From Roseateles subflavus (lineage in GTDB: Bacteria > Pseudomonadota > Gammaproteobacteria > Burkholderiales > Burkholderiaceae_C), in NCBI RefSeq assembly GCF_030285365.1, contig NZ_JASVDS010000001.1:434001-498000 (forward strand): 64,000 bases of DNA, read 5' to 3'. This document shows positions 19,520-30,464 of the stretch, in pieces (the first letter of the stretch is position 1; each line of letters opens with the position of its first letter). Made by a program: the position numbers and the translations under genes. The notes beneath the pieces were generated by a model that was given only the letters and a program-made list of their open reading frames with translations, was not told the origin of the DNA and ran no database searches.

Positions 19520-19533
19520 TTGACGCGGGTCAA
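19520..19533. promoter_or_regulatory. FNR/ANR-type box upstream of the chemoreceptor
   Basis: TTGAC-GCGG-GTCAA is a perfect dyad close to the FNR/ANR consensus TTGAT-N4-ATCAA. A -10-like TATGCT lies at 19557-19562; with initiation about seven bases later, the box would be centred near -42, the standard position for activation by FNR-family regulators. Confidence 0.6.
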
Positions 19534-19632
19534 GGGAAGGTTTGCAGGGCACCGCCTATGCTCGGCGCCGGCGGGGCCCGGGGGGTTCCGCGCCACTGCG
19601 AACACCCCGACGCAGGCACAGGGAGTACCAAC

Positions 19633-21180
19633 ATGCGCGTGAATGAGCCCGTCACCCGGCAGGAACATCTGTTCAAGGACGACCTGCTGGTCTCCACCAC
19701 GGACACCACCGGCCGGATCACCCATTGCAACGCCGCCTTCAGCCGCGTCAGCGGCTATGACTACGAGGAGCTGATCGGCCAGCCCCACAACCTCGTGCGG
19801 CATCCCGACATGCCCGAGGAGGCCTTCCGCGACATGTGGGCCACGATCGGCCGCGGGCGGCCCTGGACGGGCATCGTCAAGAACCGCCGCAAGAACGGGG
19901 ACCACTACTGGGTGCGCGCCAATGTGACGCCCGTGCTGGAGCGCGGCAAGCCGGTCGGCTACATGTCCGTGCGCGAGGCGCCGACCCGCGCCGAGGTCAC
20001 GCAGGCCGAGCAGCTCTACGCCCGCATCGTGGCGCAGCGCGGCCAGGCGAGCCCGGGCTTCAAGCTGCATGCGGGCCGCGTGCGCCAGATGGGCCTGCGC
20101 GACCTGCCCGCCCGGCTGCACCGGCTCAACGTCACGCAGCGCCTGATGGCGGGCCTTGTCGCCATCGGCCTGGGCTGCGCGACCATCGCCTGGCTGTTGC
20201 CGGGCCTCGGCGGCTGGGGTCCGTCCGGCGTGGCCGTGCTGGGTTCGATCTGGTTGGTGATGTGGTTCCAGTTCGACATCCAGCGCCGTCTCGACGCCGC
20301 CGAGGAGGCCGCCAACAACATCGCGAGCTGCAACCTGATCGAGCCGGTGCCGCATGTGCATCCGCACCCGCTGAGCGCCATCACGCGGGCCCTCGGGCAG
20401 ATCCAGATCAACTTGCGCGCGGTCGTTGGCGATGCCCGGGACGAGGTGCAGGGCACGGTGACGACGGCCCAGGAGCTGGCACGGGCCGGCCAGCACCTCT
20501 CGCAGCGCACCGAGGTCCAGTCCAGCGCCGTGCAACGCTCGGCCGCCGCGATGGACGAGATGGCCAGCGCCGTGCGCCAGACGGCGCAGACCGCGAGCGT
20601 GGTGGCCGGGCAGAGCACCTCCGCCGCCGCCGCCGCGCAGCACAGCGGCCAGGCCGTCGGTCGCGTCAACGAGACCTTCACCGCCATCGAGACCTCGTCC
20701 AAGCGCATCGGGGACATCGTCCAGGTGATCGAGGGCATCGCCTTCCAGACCAACATCCTGGCCCTGAATGCCGCCGTGGAGGCCGCCCGGGCCGGTGAGT
20801 CGGGCCGGGGATTCGCCGTGGTCGCCAGCGAGGTCCGCGCCCTGGCCCAGCGCAGCGCGGGCGCCGCCAAGGAGGTCCGCCAGGTCATCCTGGGGTCCGT
20901 GGAGCAGGTCGGCGTGAGCGCCCGGGAGATGGACGAGGCCAACGCCACCATCCGACGCACGGTCGAGGAGGTGGACCGCGTGGGCACGATGATGTCCGAG
21001 ATCCAGCGCGCGACGACGGAGCAGTCCGTGGGCATTGCCGACGTCAACACCGCCGTGGCGGACCTCGAGCGCATGACGCAGGAGAACGCCGCCATGGTCG
21101 AGGAGACGGCCGCGGCCGTGGACGCGCTGCACCAGCGCTCGGAAACGCTCAAGCGGGCATTGAACGTCTTCCGTCTCTGA
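19633..21180 (+). CDS. Aer-like methyl-accepting chemotaxis protein with PAS domain
   Basis: The ATG at 19633 gives 515 residues. Residues about 10-120 are a PAS domain of the Aer type ([30 protein letters not shown]), which in Aer binds FAD and reports redox state. Two hydrophobic segments (about residues 170-215) insert it in the membrane without a periplasmic sensor domain, and the cytoplasmic part carries the conserved MCP hairpin ([19 protein letters not shown]). No C-terminal CheR-binding pentapeptide is seen. An FNR/ANR-type box upstream fits an oxygen or energy taxis role. Confidence 0.9.
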   Translation: MRVNEPVTRQEHLFKDDLLVSTTDTTGRITHCNAAFSRVSGYDYEELIGQPHNLVRHPDMPEEAFRDMWATIGRGRPWTGIVKNRRKNGDHYWVRANVTPVLERGKPVGYMSVREAPTRAEVTQAEQLYARIVAQRGQASPGFKLHAGRVRQMGLRDLPARLHRLNVTQRLMAGLVAIGLGCATIAWLLPGLGGWGPSGVAVLGSIWLVMWFQFDIQRRLDAAEEAANNIASCNLIEPVPHVHPHPLSAITRALGQIQINLRAVVGDARDEVQGTVTTAQELARAGQHLSQRTEVQSSAVQRSAAAMDEMASAVRQTAQTASVVAGQSTSAAAAAQHSGQAVGRVNETFTAIETSSKRIGDIVQVIEGIAFQTNILALNAAVEAARAGESGRGFAVVASEVRALAQRSAGAAKEVRQVILGSVEQVGVSAREMDEANATIRRTVEEVDRVGTMMSEIQRATTEQSVGIADVNTAVADLERMTQENAAMVEETAAAVDALHQRSETLKRALNVFRL

Positions 21181-21186
21181 TTTCAC

Positions 21187-21210
21187 GATCGGCGGCCTGG
21201 CGTGCCGATC
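21187..21210. terminator. Hairpin after the chemoreceptor gene
   Basis: GATCGGC and GCCGATC form a perfect 7-bp stem with a 10-base loop, 6 bp past the stop codon. No T run follows, so termination would be weak or Rho-assisted. Confidence 0.35.
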
Positions 21211-21308
21211 CGGGCCGCTGCTGTTGTTTTGCGCGCATAGCGCACACTGGCGGCCCAAAGTCCTTGCGGGCATCATGGAAAACACCAAGCGCTTGCTAGG
21301 AGTTCGCC

Positions 21309-22430
21309 ATGGGATCACGGTCAGCTGCATCGCGCAGCGTGCTTGCCTCGCTTCTTCTGCTGGCCGGGCTGGCCAGCGCCGCCAGGGCGGATGACGCCCT
21401 GCACCTCTCGGGCTTCGCCACCCTCGGGCTGGGCAAGGCCATCTCGGGGGCCCACCAATCGAATTTCGAGTTCGACTGCCCCTGCTACATCGCCAACTAC
21501 CCCGACGTCGGCATCTACCGCAACAGCTGGTCCCTGAAGCCGGACAGCCGGGCCGGCGTGCAGGCCACGTACAAGTTCGGCAGCCAGTTCTCCGTCACGG
21601 GGCAGCTCACGGCCAACGCCTCGGCCGACAAGCCCGCGGTGGACTGGCTCTACGGCTCCTGGAATCTCTCCGACAGCCTGACGCTGCAGGCCGGGCGCAA
21701 GCGCCTGCCGCTGTTCGGCTATTCCGACTTCTTCCAGGTGGGCTATGCCTACCCCTGGGTGCGCCCGCCGGGTGACCTCTACGGCTGGCAGATCGTGGCC
21801 TACAACGGCGCGAACCTGCTGTACCGCAAGAACTTCAACGGCCTGGCGGTCACCGCCAACGTCTGGGCCGGCCGCGAGACGGACAAGGACAACCAGATGC
21901 TCGGCCGCGTCTACTACGGCGACCGCGTCGACGAGACCTGGAAGAGCATCCTGGGCGGCTACGTCGAGCTGGGCACGGACTGGGGCACTGCCCGCTTCGT
22001 GATGATGACGAACAAGGTCGACCGCTGGGTCGGCACCGGCGCCGGGCGCACCGTCAACAAGGACGGCGTGAAGCAGCAGTTCTACGGGCTCACCTTCAAC
22101 GTCGACCACAAGGACATCGTCGTGCGCACCGAGTTCAACCGCTTCGTGCGCCCGGACGCGCCCAAGGACATCTACAACGTCTACTTCGTGGGCGCGGGCT
22201 ACCGCTTCGGCGACTGGCTGCCCATGCTGACCTACTCGCGCTTCACCGAGGACTACAAGGACGATCCCACGGCCAACGAGAAGCACCACACCTGGGCCGC
22301 CACGCTGCGCTGGGACGTGCGCGAGGACATGGCCCTGAAGCTGGAGTACGACGTCTTCAAGGACCGCTCGGCCTTCCCCTTCGTGGGCAATTCCAAGGCG
22401 ATCACCCTGTCGCTGGACTACGTCTTCTGA
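21309..22430 (+). CDS. Outer-membrane porin-like beta-barrel
   Basis: This 373-residue protein has a signal peptide ending in AARADD, then alternating amphipathic strands and a C-terminal Phe (LDYVF), typical of an outer-membrane beta-barrel. It includes the LSGFATLGLG start and the DWLYGSWNL, LTLQAGRKRLP and VGYAYPWVRPP segments seen in DcaP/carbohydrate-porin-like proteins, but no exact family could be assigned. An unusual Cys pair (DCPCYIA) lies near the N-terminus of the mature protein. The PstS-like gene 9 bp downstream suggests a joint function. Confidence 0.75.
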   Translation: MGSRSAASRSVLASLLLLAGLASAARADDALHLSGFATLGLGKAISGAHQSNFEFDCPCYIANYPDVGIYRNSWSLKPDSRAGVQATYKFGSQFSVTGQLTANASADKPAVDWLYGSWNLSDSLTLQAGRKRLPLFGYSDFFQVGYAYPWVRPPGDLYGWQIVAYNGANLLYRKNFNGLAVTANVWAGRETDKDNQMLGRVYYGDRVDETWKSILGGYVELGTDWGTARFVMMTNKVDRWVGTGAGRTVNKDGVKQQFYGLTFNVDHKDIVVRTEFNRFVRPDAPKDIYNVYFVGAGYRFGDWLPMLTYSRFTEDYKDDPTANEKHHTWAATLRWDVREDMALKLEYDVFKDRSAFPFVGNSKAITLSLDYVF

Positions 22431-22439
22431 GGAGCCGCC

Positions 22440-22868
22440 ATGACGTTCAGTCTCCCCTCCCCCACGCCGGCGCTGGCCGGCCTGCTGCTCGCCACGCTCG
22501 GCACCTTCGCTCTGGCCGATCCCGTCGTCGTGGCCAACCCCGCGCTCGCGGCCAAGCCCACGGTCGACGAGGTCAAGGCCGTGTTCCTCGGCCAGACGAA
22601 CAGCCTGGCCGGTGGCGGCAACGTCCAGGTCGGCATGCCCAAGTCCGGCAAGGTGCGCGAGGACTTCGTGATCGGCTACGTCGGCAAGAACGAGAAGCAG
22701 TACAAGGCCATCTGGACGCAGCTGATCTTCACCGGCCGCGCCCAGGAGCCCAAGCAGTTCGAGAGCGAGGACGAGCTCAAGAAATGGGTGGCCAGCACGC
22801 CCAACGCCGTGGGCATCCTTGACAGCGCCAAGGTGGACGCCAGCGTGAAGGTGATCGGGACGAAGTGA
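22440..22868 (+). CDS. Short PstS-like periplasmic protein
   Basis: The 142-residue protein has a signal peptide (cleavage after ALA) and a single half-length phosphate-binding-protein-like domain (VDEVKAVFLGQT, IWTQLIFTGRAQEPKQFES, NAVGILDSA). Full PstS proteins have about 320 residues; this half-size form is found in proteobacteria beside outer-membrane proteins, and its ligand is unknown. AGGAG precedes the start, 9 bp after the porin stop, so the genes are co-transcribed. Confidence 0.75.
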   Translation: MTFSLPSPTPALAGLLLATLGTFALADPVVVANPALAAKPTVDEVKAVFLGQTNSLAGGGNVQVGMPKSGKVREDFVIGYVGKNEKQYKAIWTQLIFTGRAQEPKQFESEDELKKWVASTPNAVGILDSAKVDASVKVIGTK

Positions 22869-22961
22869 CGCCGGCGCCCGGCGGGAGAGGCCTGCGATAA
22901 TCGCCGCCTTTCCCGTCCCGGCCCATCAGCACGCTCCTTGAGCGTGGCGGCCTCCCCACCC

Positions 22962-24602
<1,641 letters not shown>

Positions 24603-24651
24603 CCCGCGCCTCCCGGCGCAGGCGAGGCCTTCGCAGGCCCCGCCCCGGCCG

Positions 24652-25197
24652 TCAGAAGCGCCAGAGGGCCTGCAGGCTCAGCGAGGTAGTCTTGGTGCGC
24701 GTGAGGCGGTTGACGTCCAGGCGCAGCGTCATCGAGGGCCAGGGCTCGTAGGCCAGGCCACCACCCAGGCCGGCTTCGACGCGGTTGTAGCTGCCGAAGT
24801 ACTTGCCGTCAAAGGTCTGGACCCGCGTGCTGCCCAGGCCCAGGCGGCCATAGAGCTTCACGTCACCGGACAGGGGCAGGTGATACAGCCCGTAGCCGCC
24901 GATATGGCGGTCCAGCGCCTCGCACCGGTCGCCCAGCAGATTGCCGATGATGTGCAGGTCGCAGGAAAAGCCGCCCGCGGCCGTCACCTCCGCGCTCCAC
25001 TCCCTGTTGAAACGGTAGCCCGCCAGGAAGCCCAGGTAGGCATCGCTGTCGCCGGTGATCAGGTCGGCCTTGCGCATGCTGCCCACCTGCAGGCCTGCAT
25101 ACCAGCCCGGGCTCTGTGCCCCTTCGTCCGCGCGGGCCAGACTCGTGCCGGCCATCAGGACCGCCAGTGCCGCCATCGCTCCATAGCGCTTGTTCAT
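24652..25197 (-). CDS. Small outer-membrane beta-barrel protein
   Basis: The start at 25197 has GGAGCGGAG upstream and gives 181 residues: a signal peptide (cleavage near LARA-DE), then an OmpA/OmpW-like eight-stranded barrel pattern (GWYAGLQVGS, YLGFLAGYRFN, LYGRLGLGS, AGLGGGLAYEP) ending in Phe (LQALWRF). A Cys pair (Cys at SCDLHI and DRCEAL) could form an external disulfide. No function can be assigned beyond an outer-membrane location. Confidence 0.72.
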   Translation of the reverse strand: MNKRYGAMAALAVLMAGTSLARADEGAQSPGWYAGLQVGSMRKADLITGDSDAYLGFLAGYRFNREWSAEVTAAGGFSCDLHIIGNLLGDRCEALDRHIGGYGLYHLPLSGDVKLYGRLGLGSTRVQTFDGKYFGSYNRVEAGLGGGLAYEPWPSMTLRLDVNRLTRTKTTSLSLQALWRF

Positions 25198-25340
25198 TCT
25201 CCGCTCCCTTTCGTGGTCATTGACGAAGCCGGGAGAATAACCACCGAAAGAGGTGGATGCCAGAAGCCAGGGCGCATCCCGCACGGGATCGCCCCGCGGG
25301 TGGCGCTTGCGGGCCTCGGCGAGTCACCGCCCGGAGGGGG

Positions 25341-26195
25341 TCAGTCCGGCTTCCAATCCTGCAGCCCGTAGCGCGCGAGAAGGCGCGCGAGCCGCCGGTT
25401 GTGCCGCATCTCCACGATGCCCTGGTCGAACTGCTCCACCAGCCGGGCGGCCTGGGGCAGGCGCGGGCTGAAGCCCACATAGACCGGCGAGGCCGGCTGG
25501 CAGCCTGCCTCGCGGATGCGGTCCTGCAGGCGCAACTGCTGGATCTGCAGCTGCATGACCGCAGCGGTCTCGATGACACCGTCCACCCGTCCTCGGGCCA
25601 GGTTGCGGGCATTCACCTCGGCGGGATTCGCCCCCCGCGTGAAGACGATCTTGGGCCGGTTCGCGGGGCGGGCGAGCCACTCGCCGAAGGCATGCTCGTA
25701 CTCGTAGCCGGACACCACGGCGACCTGCCGCAGGCTGTCCAGGTCCGAGGCCCGGCTGAATCGCAAGGGGTTGCCCGCGCTCACGTAAAGGCAGTCGATC
25801 GGCTCGCCCACGGTCTCACGACCGATCAGCAGGCCGTGCTGCTGGGCCTGCTCGCGCGTCAACACCAGGGCCAGGGCGGCCTGCCCGTCCCGCACTTCCT
25901 GCAGCGCGCGGTCCCAGGGGACGATGCGGTAGCTCAGGCGCCACGTCGGGGGCGTGAAGACGTCGCGCAGCATTTCCACGACGTAGCCGGGGCGATCGCT
26001 GTCGGGCTGGCAGTTGAAGGGGCACCAGGGATCGGACAGGGCGAGCAGGCTCTGTCCGGTCCCGGCCGAGGCGGCCGAGGCGGCGGTGGGCGGTGCCACG
26101 GGGCCCTGCGCCCGCAGCGGGGCGGCCGCCACGAGGGCGCTGCCCATCAGCAGGACCCGCAGCCACGCCCGACGCCCGACAGCACGCAGGATCAC
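25341..26195 (-). CDS. Periplasmic solute-binding protein (SBP_bac_3 type)
   Basis: A GTG at 26195 sits six bases after AAGGAG and directly before a signal peptide (WLRVLLMGSALVAAAPLRAQ), so it is preferred over upstream ATGs. The 284-residue product has the extracellular-solute-binding family 3 fold: GYVVEMLRDVF, LSYRIVPWDRALQEV, ALALVLTREQ and the closing LARYGLQDWKP. Orphan members of this type, without ABC partner genes, often deliver amino acids or act as sensors. A short Cys-containing segment (WCPFNC) near the mature N-terminus is unusual. Confidence 0.78.
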   Translation of the reverse strand: MILRAVGRRAWLRVLLMGSALVAAAPLRAQGPVAPPTAASAASAGTGQSLLALSDPWCPFNCQPDSDRPGYVVEMLRDVFTPPTWRLSYRIVPWDRALQEVRDGQAALALVLTREQAQQHGLLIGRETVGEPIDCLYVSAGNPLRFSRASDLDSLRQVAVVSGYEYEHAFGEWLARPANRPKIVFTRGANPAEVNARNLARGRVDGVIETAAVMQLQIQQLRLQDRIREAGCQPASPVYVGFSPRLPQAARLVEQFDQGIVEMRHNRRLARLLARYGLQDWKPD

Positions 26196-26342
26196 ACCGC
26201 TCTCCTTGGCCCGCAGCAGGCGGGCCGCGCCCCATTCTTGATGAGGTCCGGGGCGCCGGCAAGCGCCACGCGCCCTCCCCGGCCCGGGCGCCGTTGCCAC
26301 CGGGCCTCAGCCCGGGGCCTCAGGAGCGCGTCAGACCCGTCC

Positions 26343-27314
26343 TCAGAACTTCGTGCTGTAGTTCGCCGGCAGCCAGGTGTAGCCCTTGCCGTCGGCGCGC
26401 AGCTTGCCGATGCCCGGGAAGCTGATGTGGGCCACGGCCACGTAGTAGCCCTTGGCGGCCGCCTCGGCATAGGCCTTCTTGCGCTGGGGCGCGGCGGCCT
26501 TGGAGTCGGAGTCGAACTGGATGGTCACGCTCGGGTCCGGGAACTGCACGGCCGCGACGTGCATCAGGTCGCCCCAGAAGGCCATCTGCTGGCCCTGGCT
26601 CTCGACCACATAGATGCTGTGGCCCGGCGTGTGGCCGGGCGTGGGCACCGCGCGGATGCCGGGCAGCAGCTCGGTGGCGCCGCTGAAGGGCTTGAAGCGG
26701 CCGGCGTCCACATAGGGCTTGAGCGAGGCCTGCGCCCCCTGGAAGCCACCCTTGGCGGCGGCAGGCGCCTTGTCCATCTGCTCCTGGCTGAGCCAGTAGT
26801 CGGACTCGTGCTGATCGGCGCGCACGACGGCATTGGGGAAGGCGGCCTTGCCCTCGGCCGCGAGGCCGCCGACGTGGTCCCCGTGGAAGTGGGTGATGTA
26901 GATCTCGTCGACCTGCTCCGGCTGGTAGCCCGCGGCCTTCAGGTTGGCCAGCAGGCGGCCGAGCGTGGGGCCGAACAGGCCGGCGGCGCCGGTGTCGATC
27001 AGCACCAGCTTGCTGCCCGTGTTGACGAGGAAGGCATTCACCGAGGTCTCCACCGGTGCCTTCAGGTAGGCCCGGCCGAGGGCCTTCTCGACCTGGCCGG
27101 GCTTGGCACCCGTCAGCAGCTTGTCGACCGGCAGCTCGACCGTGCCGTCATTCAGGGCGGTGATCTCGAACTCGCCCAGCGCGAGGCGGTAGAAGCCGGG
27201 CGCCTGGCTCTTCTGCTGGGGCGCGGCGGCCAGCGCCGGCAGGGCCAGGGCCCAGGCCATGCCCAGGCCGAGGCCGAGGCGGGACAGCTGCGTGAGGGTG
27301 GTGCGTGCGCTCAT
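26343..27314 (-). CDS. Secreted metallo-beta-lactamase-fold hydrolase
   Basis: ATG 27314 gives 323 residues with a signal peptide (cleavage after ALAA). The metal-binding signature THFHGDHVGG is intact, with further ligands in PTPGHTPGHS and FWGDLMH, so a dinuclear zinc site is expected. The pattern resembles the exported MBL proteins that include quorum-quenching lactonases and methyl parathion hydrolases, but the reaction cannot be settled from sequence. Upstream in-frame codons lack a signal and a ribosome site. Confidence 0.85.
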   Translation of the reverse strand: MSARTTLTQLSRLGLGLGMAWALALPALAAAPQQKSQAPGFYRLALGEFEITALNDGTVELPVDKLLTGAKPGQVEKALGRAYLKAPVETSVNAFLVNTGSKLVLIDTGAAGLFGPTLGRLLANLKAAGYQPEQVDEIYITHFHGDHVGGLAAEGKAAFPNAVVRADQHESDYWLSQEQMDKAPAAAKGGFQGAQASLKPYVDAGRFKPFSGATELLPGIRAVPTPGHTPGHSIYVVESQGQQMAFWGDLMHVAAVQFPDPSVTIQFDSDSKAAAPQRKKAYAEAAAKGYYVAVAHISFPGIGKLRADGKGYTWLPANYSTKF

Positions 27315-27483
27315 GAAATGCTCCGTGGAGAGTCGATGAAGGGACAACGTGGCGGCCCGGCCCGGGTGCCCGGGCGGGCGCTGCTTCTTGTGGCGGGGCC
27401 AGCATAGCGGCGCGGCGCGGGGCCTGCCACGGCAAGGCCTTTGGACGCCGGCCGCTGTCCTCGGACCGGGCGACAATGCCGCC

Positions 27484-28386
27484 ATGAGTTCCGCCGCGCC
27501 CTCCCGACTGAGCCTGTACCTGAACCTGATCCGCTGGGACCGGCCCGCCGGCTGGCTGCTGCTGCTGTGGCCCACGCTGGCCGCGCTGTGGATGGCGGCG
27601 GACGGCTTCCCCGGCTGGCACCTGCTGGCGGTGTTCACGGCCGGCACGGTGCTGATGCGCTCGGCGGGCTGCTGCGTCAACGACGTGGCCGACCGCGAGT
27701 TCGACCGCCATGTCAAGCGCACCGCGCAGCGCCCCGTCACCAGCGGCGCGGTCTCGGTCAAGGAGGCGCTGGCCGTGGGCGCCGTGCTGGCCCTGGCCGC
27801 CTTCGGGCTCGTGCTCACGACCAACGCGCCGACCATCCTGCTGTCCTTCGCCGCGCTGGCCGTCACCCTGCTCTACCCCTATGCCAAACGCGTGGTGAAC
27901 ATGCCGCAGGCGGTGCTGGGCGTGGCCTTCAGCTTCGGCATTCCGATGGCCTTCTCGGCGGCGCTGGGCGGCAGCGAATGGAGCCTCGCGGCCATCAACG
28001 CCGCCGTGCCCCGGAGCGCCTGGGCGCTGCTGGTGGCGAACCTGTTCTGGGTGCTGGCCTACGACACCGAGTACGCCATGGTCGACCGCGACGACGACCT
28101 CAAGATCGGCATCAAGACGAGCGCCATCACGCTGGGCCGCTTCGACGTCATCGGCGTGATGGCCTTCTACGGCATCTTCCTCGCCGCCTGGGCCTTCCTC
28201 GGCCTGCGCCTGGGGCTCGGTCGCTGGTTCCTGCTGGGCCTGGCCGCGGCGGCCGCCCAGGTGGCCTGGCACGGGACGCTGATCCGCGACCGCAGCCGCG
28301 AGGGCTGCTTCCGCGCCTTCCGTGCCAATCACTGGGTGGGCTTCGCGATCTTCGCCGGCACGGTGGCAGACCTCAGCCTGCGCTGA
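27484..28386 (+). CDS. ubiA: 4-hydroxybenzoate polyprenyltransferase
   Basis: UbiA attaches the polyprenyl tail to 4-hydroxybenzoate in ubiquinone synthesis, in the inner membrane. The 300 residues hold about eight membrane helices and both Asp-rich Mg-diphosphate motifs: NDVADREFD (residues 66-74) and the second one in YAMVDRDDD. ubiC, whose product makes 4-hydroxybenzoate, is 570 bp to the right in the opposite orientation. Confidence 0.95.
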   Translation: MSSAAPSRLSLYLNLIRWDRPAGWLLLLWPTLAALWMAADGFPGWHLLAVFTAGTVLMRSAGCCVNDVADREFDRHVKRTAQRPVTSGAVSVKEALAVGAVLALAAFGLVLTTNAPTILLSFAALAVTLLYPYAKRVVNMPQAVLGVAFSFGIPMAFSAALGGSEWSLAAINAAVPRSAWALLVANLFWVLAYDTEYAMVDRDDDLKIGIKTSAITLGRFDVIGVMAFYGIFLAAWAFLGLRLGLGRWFLLGLAAAAAQVAWHGTLIRDRSREGCFRAFRANHWVGFAIFAGTVADLSLR

Positions 28387-28398
28387 GGCGCGCCGGGC

Positions 28399-28857
28399 TC
28401 AGTCGAAGACCGAATTCAGCACCGCGGCCACGACCAGCGTGGTGACGGCCACCAGCACCAGGTCCTTGCCGCAGACCTGCCATTCGTACCCCGGGTAGTG
28501 CGGCAGTCGCTGCTGCAGCGCGGGCGGCGGCAGGCGCTTGGCGATGCCCGGCGGCAGCGGCTTGCCGCGTGCCAGGTTCTTGCGGATGCCGGGCGGCAGG
28601 TCGGCATAGCGCTCGCGCACCCCGGCCTCGCGAACCCAGGCGCGGGCGTCGCCCACGCTGATGCTGACGCTCACCAGCCCGCCGGCATCGCCGCGGGCGC
28701 TGACGCTGACGCCGTCATTGCGGTCGCCGCGGTCCTCGCGGTCCTCGTGCTTGCCCTTGCCCTTGCCATGACCGTTGCCGCGCCCCTCGGGCGGATTGGC
28801 CAGGGCGGGAAATGCCAGACTGCCGAGGACCAGCGGCAGGAAGTGACGTCGTTGCAT
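28399..28857 (-). CDS. CigR-like (RcnB-type) exported protein
   Basis: The ATG at 28857 gives 152 residues. After a signal peptide (FPALA) comes a Gly/His/Lys/Asp-rich low-complexity stretch, then the CigR-type repeats (LPPGIRKNLARGKPLPPGIAK) and a C-terminal hydrophobic anchor (LVLVAVTTLVVAAVL). CigR in Salmonella is an anti-virulence inner-membrane factor; homologues are common in free-living proteobacteria and their role is unknown. It lies between ubiA (convergent) and ubiC. Confidence 0.75.
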   Translation of the reverse strand: MQRRHFLPLVLGSLAFPALANPPEGRGNGHGKGKGKHEDREDRGDRNDGVSVSARGDAGGLVSVSISVGDARAWVREAGVRERYADLPPGIRKNLARGKPLPPGIAKRLPPPALQQRLPHYPGYEWQVCGKDLVLVAVTTLVVAAVLNSVFD

Positions 28858-28956
28858 GAGGGACTCCTGGGGATGAGGTGACAAGGGGGCGCCGCCGCCG
28901 CGAGCACCCGCGGGCCTGAGCATAAGCCGGACGAACGGATTTCGGTGGCGGCCGCC

Positions 28957-29499
28957 TCAGCGCGGCCGCTTCCCCGGCTTGAACGCCGCCACACCGGGCA
29001 CGAACAGCTCCATCACGCGCAGCGGTGCCCCGCCGCGGCGGAAGACGGAGTTGCGGGACCACAGCATCTGCGGCGGCGGCGGCTCGCCCGTGGCCGCCCG
29101 CCACTGGCGCTCCATCTGCCGGCGCGTGTGGCCGAAGCGGGCGAGCCGGCGGGGCTGGAGCTCGCTGCGCTGGATGCGGGGATCGTCGTAGAGCAGATGC
29201 GCGAGCGGCCGGGAACCCAGCCCCTTGAGCGCCTTCCACGGTCCGGCGAGCGAGGACTGGTGCAGCGCCGAGCGCGCCCAGACCAGCGGCCGGCCGTCGA
29301 CACGCAGCAGCACCTCGCGCACCACCGTGCAGCCGCGGCGCGGCAGGCCCAGGGCCTGGCGTTCGGCGGCGCGCAAGGGCGTCACGCCCTGGCGCAGCAC
29401 CTGCACCTCGAAGCGCTGCCCCAGGCGGGCGAGGCGGCGGCTCAGGCTGCCGGGCGCGCGCAGCCAGTCGCGCAGGGAATGTCGGGAGGCGATGCCCAT
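28957..29499 (-). CDS. ubiC: Chorismate-pyruvate lyase
   Basis: UbiC splits chorismate into pyruvate and 4-hydroxybenzoate, the first committed step of ubiquinone synthesis. The 180 residues match the family; WARSALHQSS and the LYDDPRIQRSELQ segment correspond to conserved UbiC elements. Its product is the substrate of the nearby UbiA. The N-terminus at 29499 has GGGAGGC just upstream. Confidence 0.88.
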   Translation of the reverse strand: MGIASRHSLRDWLRAPGSLSRRLARLGQRFEVQVLRQGVTPLRAAERQALGLPRRGCTVVREVLLRVDGRPLVWARSALHQSSLAGPWKALKGLGSRPLAHLLYDDPRIQRSELQPRRLARFGHTRRQMERQWRAATGEPPPPQMLWSRNSVFRRGGAPLRVMELFVPGVAAFKPGKRPR

Positions 29500-29606
29500 G
29501 TCAGGCGGCGATGAGGGCCCGGGCGGGATCGGCCGCCCGGTTCAGGAGTTCGGGATGGGAGCTCACGGCGCGTGAGTGTAGGGCCCCGCGAGCGGGCGCC
29601 GGAAGC

Positions 29607-30464
29607 TCAGCGCGACGCGCCCTCGACGAAGGCCAGCGTCTCGTCCACCATCTCGGCGTCCTGGCCCCAGAAGCCGTGCGGGGAGCGGCCCTCGCAGGCG
29701 TCGGGACCGCTCACCGGCCCGCTCCCGCCGGACATCAGCCGGGTCCGGGCCGAGGCGCCGATGCGCTGCGCGACCCGCTCCTGCCCGCTGGGCGGGGAGC
29801 GCGGGCAGCTGTCGTCCACATGGCCCAGCAGCAGCGTGGGCTGCCGGATCTGCTCCAGCGGCAGGTCGAAGACGTGGTGGCCCGCCCAGCTCTTGCGCGC
29901 CGTGACGCTCGTGCTCAGCACCGCGCTGATCACCAGGCCGTCCGGCGCCGCGTCGCCGCGCAGGCGCGAGGCGGCATTGACGGCCGAGAGGCTGCCGCGG
30001 CTGGTGCCCAGCAACCAGACCTGGCGCGCGCCCTGCTCGCGCAGCCAGCGCACCACGCGGCCGATGTCCTCGGCATGGGCGGGCGCGATGCGGAAGTCGG
30101 CGAGGCCGTCCGCGCCCTGGTAATCGGCCGGCGCGTCGAGCGTCACGACCTCGTAGCCGCGCGCCTGCAGCAGCGGCCGTGCGCGCAGCAGGGCATTGCC
30201 CTTGAGCTGCGCGGGGCAGCCGGCGGCGTCCAGCGCGACATGGCCGTGGCCGCCGGCCAGCAGGACGAGGCTCACGCCGCGCGCCTGGCCCTCGGGCGGG
30301 CTGACGGCGAAGGGCAAGACCTGGCCCCCATGACCGGCCAGCCGCTGCAGACGGCCGCAGTCCTGCGCGTCGGCCGGTGGCGCCCACGCCCCCAGCGCCA
30401 TCGCCCCGAGGGCCGCCAGACCCAGCCGGGCGGCGCGCCCGAGGCGATCAGCCCCCGAACTCAT
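29607..30464 (-). CDS. Exported alpha/beta hydrolase
   Basis: The 285-residue protein has a signal peptide (cleavage near PADAQ) and an alpha/beta-hydrolase fold with the nucleophile elbow GTSRGS; the family allows Arg after the Ser. The later GHVDDSCPRSP segment probably carries the catalytic Asp. The substrate is unknown. Its start overlaps the proC stop by 17 bp on the same strand, so it is translated downstream of proC in one operon. Confidence 0.75.
   Translation of the reverse strand: MSSGADRLGRAARLGLAALGAMALGAWAPPADAQDCGRLQRLAGHGGQVLPFAVSPPEGQARGVSLVLLAGGHGHVALDAAGCPAQLKGNALLRARPLLQARGYEVVTLDAPADYQGADGLADFRIAPAHAEDIGRVVRWLREQGARQVWLLGTSRGSLSAVNAASRLRGDAAPDGLVISAVLSTSVTARKSWAGHHVFDLPLEQIRQPTLLLGHVDDSCPRSPPSGQERVAQRIGASARTRLMSGGSGPVSGPDACEGRSPHGFWGQDAEMVDETLAFVEGASR

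Noticed and set aside
16630-19632. Open plus-strand frame of about 1000 codons in front of the chemoreceptor
   Set aside because: It lies opposite the OPT promoter and the PHP lipoprotein gene, has no recognisable domain and is rich in Arg/Gly/Ala/His. Long antisense frames are normal in DNA with extreme third-position GC. The PAS domain starts right after ATG 19633.
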